Shown here: piece by piece, positions 1 through 5,185 of the stretch | Layout: the number at the start of each line of letters is the position of its first letter | How positions within the stretch are numbered: position 1 is the first letter of the stretch | From: Deltaproteobacteria bacterium | GTDB taxonomy: Bacteria > Desulfobacterota > Desulfobacteria > Desulfobacterales > JAABPS01 | Reading direction: 5' to 3' | DNA: 5,185 nucleotides | Assembly (NCBI GenBank): GCA_019309685.1 | Contig: JAFDFT010000214.1 | Location: 1-5,185, forward strand | Program-made: the position numbers and the translations under genes | Notes under the pieces: model-generated | Seen by the model: only the letters and a program-made list of their open reading frames with translations | Told to the model about the DNA's origin: nothing | The model's database searches: none

Positions 1-46
1 ATTTTAGGCTGCAAATTAAAAAGGTCTCTAAAAAGTTACCCAATTA

Positions 47-119
47 GCCCCCGTAGCTCAGTGGATAGAGCATTGGATTCCTAATCCATGTGCCGCAAGT
101 TCGATTCTTGCCGGGGGCA
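47..119 (+). tRNA. tRNA-Arg (anticodon CCT)
   Basis: The sequence folds as a complete 73-base cloverleaf. The acceptor stem pairs 47-53 with 112-118 (seven perfect pairs), the D stem is GCTC/GAGC (56-59, 68-71), and the T arm is GCAAG/CTTGC around TTCGATT (95-111). The anticodon loop TTCCTAA (78-84) gives anticodon CCT at 80-82, which reads the Arg codon AGG. The A after the D-loop GG (position 65) and the middle C of the anticodon fit known arginine identity elements. The first anticodon-stem pair is a T-T mismatch (73/89). The discriminator is A119 and no CCA follows, so the 3' end must be added after transcription. This tRNA is a common island integration site in bacteria, but no integrase or duplicated tRNA end is visible here. 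Confidence 0.96.
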
Positions 120-133
120 CTCTGTATAAAAAG

Positions 134-171
134 TTTTAAGTAACCAACGCATATCAAAAAATTACTTAAAA
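134..171. repeat. Perfect 10-bp inverted repeat upstream of nfo
   Basis: The arm at 134-143 (TTTTAAGTAA) is the exact reverse complement of the arm at 162-171 (TTACTTAAAA), with 18 bases between them. It lies between the tRNA end and the probable nfo start. It could be a two-fold operator or an AT-rich RNA hairpin in the nfo leader. The stem has only two G-C pairs and no T-run follows on the plus strand, so it does not look like a classical terminator for the tRNA. The possible ATC start at 153 lies inside the loop. The repeat is seen directly; a regulatory role is inference. Confidence 0.5.
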
Positions 172-179
172 AATCATAT

Positions 180-1025
180 CTGCTTGGCGCGCATTTCTCT
201 ATCGTAAAAGGCCTTCACCGTGCCATATACACTGCAGAATTGTTACACTGCAATATACTTCAAATATTTACTAAAAACTCCAGCACCTGGAAAGAAAAAA
301 ACCTGTCTCAAAATGAAATCGATGACTTTAAAAAAGCAAAGAAAGAAACCGGCATAATAACCATTGCTTCACATACATCCTATCTTATCAATCTGGCAGG
401 ACACCAAAAGAAAAAACATTTGCTTTCCTGCAATGCTCTTAAACAAGAACTCATAAGATCATCAAAACTCGGCATTGATTATGTGGTCCTGCATCCCGGA
501 TCTCATATGGGAAAAGGCGAAGACTACGGGCTATGCCGAATCGCAGACAGCATTAATAAAATATTTGATGAAACCCCAAAAGTTAATACACAGCTTCTCC
601 TTGAAACCTCTTCCGGACAAGGTTCAAGTATCGGTCATACATTTAAACATCTTGCTATAATTTTAGACAGAATCAAAAACAATGACAAGGTTGGCATCTG
701 CTTAGACACCTGCCATATTTTTGCGGCAGGTTATGATATTCGAACGAAACAATCATATGCAAAAACCATAAATGAATTTATTGAAACAATAGGACTAAAA
801 CACTTGAAACTGATACATCTAAACGATTCCAAAAAAGCTCTGGGTTCAAGGATTGATAGACATGAACATATTGGAAAAGGAAAAATCGGCCTTGATGCTT
901 TTCGATGGATAATGAATGACCCAAGGCTGTTAGATGTGCCGAAGATAATTGAGACTCCAAAAGGAAACCATGTAAATGAAATGGATACATTTAACCTCAA
1001 TCAGTTGAAAGGCTTTATAAATTAG
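180..1025 (+). CDS. nfo: Endonuclease IV (AP endonuclease, Nfo)
   Basis: This is a metal-dependent TIM-barrel endonuclease that cuts DNA 5' to abasic sites in base excision repair. All nine metal ligands known from E. coli Nfo are recognisable. Numbered from codon 180 they are His65 (SHTSYLINL), His105 (HPGSH), Glu142 (LLETSSGQG), Asp176 and His179 (LDTCH), His213 (HLND), Asp226 and His228 (DRHEH) and Glu258 (IIETPK), only 3-4 residues off the E. coli positions. The first ATG/GTG/TTG in frame is TTG at 240, but in-frame codons 180-239 encode LLGAHFSIVKGLHRAIYTAE, which matches the conserved N-terminus. The true start therefore lies between the in-frame stop at 141-143 and the GAH motif. No ATG, GTG or TTG occurs there; CTG at 180 (281 aa, against 285 in E. 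coli) fits best and ATC at 153 is the alternative. Neither has a clear ribosome binding site. The function is secure; the start is not. Confidence 0.93.
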   Translation: MLGAHFSIVKGLHRAIYTAELLHCNILQIFTKNSSTWKEKNLSQNEIDDFKKAKKETGIITIASHTSYLINLAGHQKKKHLLSCNALKQELIRSSKLGIDYVVLHPGSHMGKGEDYGLCRIADSINKIFDETPKVNTQLLLETSSGQGSSIGHTFKHLAIILDRIKNNDKVGICLDTCHIFAAGYDIRTKQSYAKTINEFIETIGLKHLKLIHLNDSKKALGSRIDRHEHIGKGKIGLDAFRWIMNDPRLLDVPKIIETPKGNHVNEMDTFNLNQLKGFIN

Positions 1026-1065
1026 GGGCCATAAAGTTTACATCCAATGTATTGTTAAGAATACC

Positions 1066-1094
1066 TTGTCTAAGAATCGATGTTCATATAAACT
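1066..1094 (+). promoter_or_regulatory. Possible weak sigma70 promoter for the glycosyltransferase
   Basis: TTGTCT (1066-1071) and TAAACT (1089-1094) are 17 bases apart, each matching its consensus at four of six positions, in the AT-rich gap after nfo. A start near 1101 would give a leader of about 23 bases. Other AT-rich hexamers nearby (TATAAA at 1087 or 1097) could serve instead, so the exact placement is uncertain. No strong hairpin terminator is seen between nfo and this gene, and read-through from nfo is also possible. Confidence 0.28.
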
Positions 1095-1123
1095 TATATA
1101 AATTAATCTAATGAGTTGATTCA

Positions 1124-1870
1124 ATGAACGTGTACAACTGCCCAATTATTCATCATGAGAAAATTGCCAATGAATTATTCAGTCATATGGCGGATAATTG
1201 TCAAAAGAAATTTAGCCGCCCGAACAACCTTGCTATTATTACGGCCCACAACTATATCCATAAAAGTCTCTTCGAAAAAAGCTTAGAACATTTTGGCATT
1301 TTTGATTATAACTGCCTTCACCATCCAGAAGTAACAGACTGGAATCATAAATTAAAACTTTTCTGGCTTCTATCCTATTTAAAAACAGTTGACTGCAAAG
1401 AAGATCTTATCCTGTTCTGTGATGCAAATGACTGCATATTCATCGATGACCCTGATAAGGTTATCCAAATCTTTAAAGAATATGAATGTAAATTACTTTT
1501 CATGTCCACAAAAATGAAAAGAGGATACCCGGACAAAAAATCACTTTCATTCGCAAAGAAACACAACAAGTCGTCAAGCAAAAAAACTCGCCATTTGAAT
1601 TCTGGAGTATTTGTAGGAGAAAAGCGATTTATCATACATGTCCTGGAAGACCTTATTCAAATTATTAATAAAATTGATAATAATACACACCCAATAACAA
1701 AAGCTATTGTTAATTATTACGTCAAGGAATCTACTTCCTGCCATGCCAGTACATATGATAAAATATACATCCCGGATCAAAATATTTTCCGATATTTGTA
1801 TCCCAAGTATTATCCGGATATGAAAATTGATCTAGACAATAAGCTGGCGTTTAGAAATAATTCAAAATAG
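1124..1870 (+). CDS. PLOD/procollagen-type glycosyltransferase domain protein
   Basis: This is a 248-residue, probably cytoplasmic protein with no signal peptide or membrane segment. It resembles the GT-A glycosyltransferase domain of lysyl hydroxylase/procollagen glucosyltransferases (PLOD/LH3 type), which use a nucleotide sugar and a divalent metal. Recognisable features are a hydrophobic strand (residues 36-40, LAIIT), the acidic metal-binding motif DANDC at 100-104 in the context LILFCDANDC, LNSGVFVG at 158-165, DQN at 218-220, and a tail IDLDNKLAFRNN (235-246) that resembles the DDQ...LDHxxRIFQN segment of the PLOD family. Residues 129-157 are rich in lysine. The donor and acceptor cannot be read from the sequence. 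Position next to dTDP-rhamnose genes suggests a surface glycan, which is inference. The ATG at 1124 has only a weak TGAG about 8 bases upstream. The gene looks more AT-rich than rfbC, so recent acquisition is possible. It could be complete, or a single-domain relative of larger enzymes. Confidence 0.75.
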   Translation: MNVYNCPIIHHEKIANELFSHMADNCQKKFSRPNNLAIITAHNYIHKSLFEKSLEHFGIFDYNCLHHPEVTDWNHKLKLFWLLSYLKTVDCKEDLILFCDANDCIFIDDPDKVIQIFKEYECKLLFMSTKMKRGYPDKKSLSFAKKHNKSSSKKTRHLNSGVFVGEKRFIIHVLEDLIQIINKIDNNTHPITKAIVNYYVKESTSCHASTYDKIYIPDQNIFRYLYPKYYPDMKIDLDNKLAFRNNSK

Positions 1871-1910
1871 TCTCAATTCATAAATGGTATAACCTACTGA
1901 TTTCTAATTC

Positions 1911-1940
1911 TTGACATCCTCCTTCAGAGACTGCTAACAT
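1911..1940 (+). promoter_or_regulatory. Sigma70-like promoter for the rfbC-rfbD-trhP-cobO run
   Basis: A perfect -35 box TTGACA (1911-1916) is followed after 18 bases by TAACAT (1935-1940, four of six consensus positions). A TG one base upstream of it (1932-1933) forms an extended -10. Transcription would start near 1947 and leave a leader of about 24 bases before the rfbC ATG at 1971. It is the strongest promoter-like sequence in the window and sits in the 100-base gap between two separate gene blocks, which supports it. Confidence 0.6.
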
Positions 1941-1970
1941 TCAGCCAAATTCGATCTTGGTATACCTGAA

Positions 1971-2534
1971 ATGAAAGTTAAGAAAACAAACATTGAAGAT
2001 ATTTTAATTATTGAACCCAATATTTTTAAAGACGACCGCGGTTATTTTATGGAGATGCATCATCAACACCGCTACGATGCGTTTTTAAGTAATCGTGTTT
2101 TTGTTCAGGACAACCTCTCCTTTTCAAAGAGACATGCATTAAGAGGATTGCACTTTCAAAAAAAACATCCTCAGGCTAAACTCATCCAGGTAATTTCAGG
2201 CGAAATATTTGATGTCGCGGTTGATATACGACAAGGATCGCCGACCTTTGGCAAATGGACAGGAGAAACGTTATCTGAAACAAATCGGCAGCAATTCTTT
2301 ATCCCAGAAGGTTTTGCCCATGGTTTTTGCGTACTTAGCGAAACAGCCCACGTCTCATATAAATGCACAGATATTTTTTATCCGGAAGATGACAGCGGTA
2401 TCGTGTGGTCTGATCCTGATATTGGAATAGACTGGCCTATAACAGCTCCCATACTCTCAGAAAAAGATCAAAATCTTCCGACTCTTTCCAGTCTAGCATC
2501 TGAACAACTCCCAATCATAGACAATATCAAATGA
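1971..2534 (+). CDS. rfbC: dTDP-4-dehydrorhamnose 3,5-epimerase (RfbC/RmlC)
   Basis: This enzyme epimerises C3 and C5 of dTDP-4-keto-6-deoxyglucose, the third step of dTDP-L-rhamnose synthesis in the cytosol. The 187-residue length is normal for this cupin-fold family. Visible motifs are FKDDRGYF (19-26), LRGLHFQ (57-63) with the catalytic His61, Lys70 in QAKLIQV, the cupin stretch SGEIFDVAVDIR (76-87), IPEGFAHGF (111-119), the catalytic Tyr130 in SYKCTD, and Asp166 in SEKDQ as partner of His61. These match the active-site set known for Salmonella RmlC. Residues beyond about 172 form a short variable tail. The ATG at 1971 gives a conventional N-terminus, although no good Shine-Dalgarno sequence precedes it. 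The stop overlaps the rfbD start in ATGA, so translation is probably coupled. Confidence 0.96.
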   Translation: MKVKKTNIEDILIIEPNIFKDDRGYFMEMHHQHRYDAFLSNRVFVQDNLSFSKRHALRGLHFQKKHPQAKLIQVISGEIFDVAVDIRQGSPTFGKWTGETLSETNRQQFFIPEGFAHGFCVLSETAHVSYKCTDIFYPEDDSGIVWSDPDIGIDWPITAPILSEKDQNLPTLSSLASEQLPIIDNIK

Positions 2535-3415
2535 AGATTCTCTTAACCGGATCAAATGGCCAATTAGGCTGGGAATTAATGAATCAGAGCAAAGCATTTG
2601 GTTTTGAGATGAAAGGCGTTGACCTCCCTCAACTTGATATCTCAGATTCTGTTCAAGTGAGGGATATTGTTGCTGATTATAGACCTTCTCTTGTCATAAA
2701 CGCGGCAGCATACACAAGTGTTGATGGTGCAGAAACGGAAAAAGACCTGGCCTTTATTGTGAATAGAGACTCTCCAGCTCATCTGGCTCAATTATGTTCA
2801 AATGAGGGTATCCCGCTGATTCATTTCTCAACAGACTATGTATTTAATGGTAATAAAAAAAACCCATACAAAGAAACTGACCCTGCATCCCCATTAAATA
2901 TTTATGGCCAAAGCAAATTAGAAGGTGAAATTAACATTCGATCGACGTTAAAAGAACATATCATTTTCCGAACTTCATGGCTGTATGGTATATACGGACA
3001 TAATTTTGTTAAAACAATGCTTGGGCTGGGTAGGGAAAGAAAATCCATCCAGGTGGTTAAAGATCAATATGGTTCTCCAACCAGTACAAACGATCTTTCA
3101 GAAGCTGTATTGACGATTGTTTCAAAAATACAAAACAGAAACAACATAGAATGGGGAACTTATCATTACTGCGGACAGGGAATCACATCATGGCATGGTT
3201 TTGCTAAAGCAATATTTGATATTGCAAAACATATCACTTCACTTAAAATAAAACATGTAGAGCCGGTTAGTTCAGATGCATTTGCATCCAAAGCAACCCG
3301 ACCGGATTTTTCAGCGCTGGATTGTCAGCGTATAAAGAAACATTTTGGCATCCATACCAAATCATGGCGCCAAAGTCTGGAAATCATGATCAACCGTCTT
3401 TTTAATGAACAATAA
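2531..3415 (+). CDS. rfbD: dTDP-4-dehydrorhamnose reductase (RfbD/RmlD)
   Basis: This enzyme reduces dTDP-4-keto-L-rhamnose to dTDP-L-rhamnose with NAD(P)H, the final step of the pathway. The 294-residue protein is an extended short-chain dehydrogenase of standard length. The Rossmann motif is TGSNGQLG (6-13), followed by NAAAYTSVDGAE (57-68), the characteristic STDYVFNG (100-107), and the catalytic YxxxK at Tyr125-Lys129 (YGQSK). RTSWLYG and the segment around DQYGSPT are further family marks, and the C-terminal part carries RPDFSALD, typical of the substrate-binding region. Translation probably depends on coupling with rfbC through the 4-base ATGA overlap, since no Shine-Dalgarno sequence is seen. 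It overlaps the next gene by 11 bases. The rfbA and rfbB partners needed for the full pathway must lie elsewhere. Confidence 0.96.
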   Translation: MKILLTGSNGQLGWELMNQSKAFGFEMKGVDLPQLDISDSVQVRDIVADYRPSLVINAAAYTSVDGAETEKDLAFIVNRDSPAHLAQLCSNEGIPLIHFSTDYVFNGNKKNPYKETDPASPLNIYGQSKLEGEINIRSTLKEHIIFRTSWLYGIYGHNFVKTMLGLGRERKSIQVVKDQYGSPTSTNDLSEAVLTIVSKIQNRNNIEWGTYHYCGQGITSWHGFAKAIFDIAKHITSLKIKHVEPVSSDAFASKATRPDFSALDCQRIKKHFGIHTKSWRQSLEIMINRLFNEQ

Positions 3416-4643
3416 GACCTTCAATAAAGTAGAACTCCTGGCACCTGCGGGAAACTTTGAAAAACTAGATATCGCCATACACTATGGCGCTGATGCTGTT
3501 TATCTTTCAGGACCTGATTATAGCCTTAGGAATTTTTCAGACAATTTTTCAAATGAAGAGCTGCCCAAAGCAATAGATTTTTGTCATCAGCACAATGTAA
3601 AAGTCTATCTTGCTTGTAACATCTACCCGCGAAATTCTGAGCATGATTCGTTTTTAGAATATCTCTCATTTATCGGAAAAATGGAACCTGACGCTATCAT
3701 CATTTCTGATCCCGGTATATTGATGGAGTCTGCCAGCCGTATCCCTCATATACCCATTCACCTCAGTACTCAGTCCAATACAACAAATTATAAAAGTGTT
3801 CTTTTTTGGGAAAAACAGGGTGTAAAGCGGATAAATGTTGCACGAGAGCTGACTTTAACAGAAATAAAGGAAATCGTTTCATTATGTTCGGCAGAAATAG
3901 AATGTTTTATCCATGGAGCCATGTGTATCTCTTATTCTGGAAGATGCCTTCTAAGCAGCTTTATGACTGGTAGAGACAGCAATCGTGGTATGTGTGCTCA
4001 CCCGTGCCGGTACAAATACGCCGTTGTAGAAGAATTAAGACCCGGCATATATATGCCCGTATCAGAAGATAGTCGCGGATCATATATATTTAACTCAAAT
4101 GATCTTTGTTTGATCAATCATATTCCGGAAATAATAGAGACAGGAATTACTTCCTTGAAAATTGAAGGCCGTATGAAAGGAATTCATTATGTTGCCTCAA
4201 CGGTGAAAACATACAGGGAAGCAATTGATTCCTACTATGATAATCCACAAAATTTCGAAGTAAAAAAAGACTGGATCGATGAATTGAATAAAATCAGCCA
4301 TAGAGGGTACTGTACCGGTTTTTATTTTGGTGACCCTGTGCAAACTGCCTCGAATCATAAAAATAGCGTAAATGCTGAATATCTTTTTGTTGGAAAGGTA
4401 ATAGATAAAATCAATCATCAAAAAGTAAGTGTTCATATACGAAACAAAATAAATAAAGAAGATGTACTGGATATTCTTAGTATTAAAAACTCATCACGAC
4501 AGGCAAAAGTAATTGACATGAGTGATCACAAAGGAAATTCTATATCGTTTGCCCAACCAAACAGTATCGTTTCCATTGTGCTTGATGCAGAGTGTTCGAA
4601 AAATGATCTTTTAAGAAGAGAAAGTACGGTAACCGGAAAATAA
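3405..4643 (+). CDS. trhP: U32 family protein, TrhP-like tRNA U34 hydroxylation enzyme
   Basis: The 412-residue protein belongs to family U32, once called collagenase-like peptidases. It opens with VELLAPAGN (9-17) and IHYGADAVY (25-33) of the TIM-barrel and carries the full U32 signature at 166-184 (ECF..GAMC....GRC..S). Cys174, Cys181, Cys197 and Cys235 are spaced C-x6-C-x15-C-x37-C, very close to the [4Fe-4S] ligands known in UbiU, with an extra Cys201. A C-terminal domain follows after about residue 325. Length and layout fit TrhP (E. coli YegQ, B. subtilis YrrO), which with prephenate-derived chemistry makes 5-hydroxyuridine at tRNA position 34. UbiU/UbiV are shorter and RlhA is much longer. 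The subfamily call is inference; the family is certain. The ATG at 3405 overlaps rfbD by 11 bases and has no Shine-Dalgarno sequence, suggesting coupled translation. The link to rhamnose genes is probably only operon sharing. Confidence 0.85.
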   Translation: MNNKTFNKVELLAPAGNFEKLDIAIHYGADAVYLSGPDYSLRNFSDNFSNEELPKAIDFCHQHNVKVYLACNIYPRNSEHDSFLEYLSFIGKMEPDAIIISDPGILMESASRIPHIPIHLSTQSNTTNYKSVLFWEKQGVKRINVARELTLTEIKEIVSLCSAEIECFIHGAMCISYSGRCLLSSFMTGRDSNRGMCAHPCRYKYAVVEELRPGIYMPVSEDSRGSYIFNSNDLCLINHIPEIIETGITSLKIEGRMKGIHYVASTVKTYREAIDSYYDNPQNFEVKKDWIDELNKISHRGYCTGFYFGDPVQTASNHKNSVNAEYLFVGKVIDKINHQKVSVHIRNKINKEDVLDILSIKNSSRQAKVIDMSDHKGNSISFAQPNSIVSIVLDAECSKNDLLRRESTVTGK

Positions 4644-4656
4644 AAAACTTATAAAA

Positions 4657-5175
4657 ATGAAGAAAGGCTATATTCAAGTATATACAGGAAATGGAAAAGG
4701 AAAAACAACAGCCGCTTTAGGGCTTTCGTTGAGAGCCGCGGGCGCTGGTTTAAGGGTATATATTGCCCAATTTCTAAAAACCGGAGATTACAGTGAAATT
4801 AAGGCATTAAAAAGACACTCGGAATATATAACCATTGAACAGTTTGGGCTGAATCATTTTATTAAAGGGAAGCCTTCTTCTGATGATATAAAAGCCGCTC
4901 AACAAGGCTTAAGGAATATAAAATCTGCCATCACGTCTGATACATATGACGTTATCATTATGGAGGAAGCCAACGTGGCAGTAACACTTGGATTATTGTC
5001 CAGTCAGGATATTCTTGACATCATTTCTATTAAACCGGATGACAAGGAACTTGTCATCACCGGACGCGGAGCTGACTCACAAATAATTGAGAAGGCAGAC
5101 CTTGTAACAGAGATGAAAGAAATTAAACATTACTTCCACAAGGGCGTAGAAGCGCGAAAAAAAAAAAAAAAATAA
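4657..5175 (+). CDS. cobO: Cob(I)alamin adenosyltransferase, CobO/BtuR family
   Basis: This cytosolic enzyme transfers the adenosyl group of ATP to cob(I)alamin or a corrinoid precursor, giving the adenosylcobalamin form. The 172-residue protein starts directly at the core fold (KGYIQVYTG) and lacks the N-terminal extension of E. coli BtuR (196 aa), as in many anaerobes. Visible motifs are the P-loop GNGKGKTT (11-18), LRAAGAGLRVYIAQF (25-39), a Walker B-like strand VIIMEEANVAV (99-109), VITGRG (133-138), ADLVTEMKEIKH (147-158) and GVEAR (163-167). The Walker B position commonly read as Asp-Glu is Glu103-Glu104 here. The family usually ends in a form such as ARKGIEF; this one ends in AR followed by five lysines coded by a run of A. 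The gene follows trhP by 13 bases and probably shares its transcript. No Shine-Dalgarno sequence is seen, only A-rich sequence. Confidence 0.93.
   Translation: MKKGYIQVYTGNGKGKTTAALGLSLRAAGAGLRVYIAQFLKTGDYSEIKALKRHSEYITIEQFGLNHFIKGKPSSDDIKAAQQGLRNIKSAITSDTYDVIIMEEANVAVTLGLLSSQDILDIISIKPDDKELVITGRGADSQIIEKADLVTEMKEIKHYFHKGVEARKKKKK
5157..5172 (+). repeat. Run of 16 A at the 3' end of cobO
   Basis: Sixteen consecutive A residues complete the Arg codon CGA and encode five Lys codons before the TAA stop at 5173-5175. Such runs are prone to polymerase slippage and to sequencing length errors. Losing one A would end the protein in KKKKNN at a TAG at 5178-5180 of this window; losing two would open the frame past the window edge. 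The enzyme core is unaffected in every case. Confidence 0.85.
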
Positions 5176-5185
5176 TTAGTCCCCA

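Noticed and set aside
120..130. TATAAA at 125-130 as a -10 box for nfo
   Set aside because: No acceptable -35 box lies 16-18 bases upstream; that position is inside the tRNA T arm and does not resemble TTGACA.
731..1000. Minus-strand open frames of 89 and 70 codons within nfo
   Set aside because: They lie wholly opposite the conserved catalytic part of endonuclease IV and show no recognisable family motif.
1039..1051. TACAT-CCA-ATGTA hairpin after nfo as a terminator
   Set aside because: The stem is only 5 bp with one G-C pair and no T-run follows, so it is too weak to call.
1375..1780. Minus-strand open frames opposite the glycosyltransferase
   Set aside because: They are shadows of the conserved plus-strand gene with no domain features and no separate promoter or spacing that supports them.
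1947..1962. TTCGATCTTGG as a possible copy of the tRNA-Arg T-arm end (attachment-site repeat)
   Set aside because: The match to the tRNA TTCGATTCTTGCC is short and needs a gap, the rest of the tRNA end is missing, and no integrase gene lies between.
2171..2430. Overlapping open frames on both strands inside rfbC
   Set aside because: rfbC carries clear catalytic motifs across this stretch, and these frames have no supporting similarity.

Overview
The window looks like ordinary bacterial chromosome. It is AT-rich, densely coded, and every protein gene lies on the plus strand. The proteins resemble those of Desulfobacterota and related low-GC anaerobes, most clearly the short CobO-type adenosyltransferase and the endonuclease IV. 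This taxonomic reading comes from remembered family resemblance and is tentative. No mobile element, integrase, CRISPR array or defence system is visible.

Layout, left to right. A tRNA-Arg(CCT) gene (47-119) is followed by an endonuclease IV gene (nfo) that ends at 1025. Its conserved N-terminal Gly-Ala-His segment lies upstream of the first conventional start codon, so the gene probably begins near 180 with a non-standard start. A perfect 10-bp inverted repeat (134-143 / 162-171) lies just before it. Next is a free-standing glycosyltransferase of the PLOD/procollagen type (1124-1870). After a 100-base gap with a good sigma70-like promoter comes a tight gene run: rfbC (1971-2534), rfbD (2531-3415), a U32-family TrhP-like tRNA hydroxylation protein (3405-4643) and cobO (4657-5175). 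The first three overlap by 4 and 11 bases. cobO follows after 13 bases and ends in a run of 16 A.

How the genes work together. RfbC and RfbD catalyse the last two steps to dTDP-L-rhamnose, a precursor of surface polysaccharide. The glycosyltransferase upstream could act on the same kind of glycan, but this is inferred from position only. rfbA and rfbB are not in the window. The U32 protein (tRNA wobble uridine modification) and CobO (adenosylcobalamin formation) appear to share the rfbCD transcript without an obvious pathway link. Endonuclease IV is a stand-alone DNA repair enzyme.

The points most worth a second look are the missing conventional start of nfo with its upstream inverted repeat, the PLOD-like glycosyltransferase in a bacterial sugar locus, the poly-A end of cobO, and the general lack of Shine-Dalgarno sequences. 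I see no convincing new multi-gene system.
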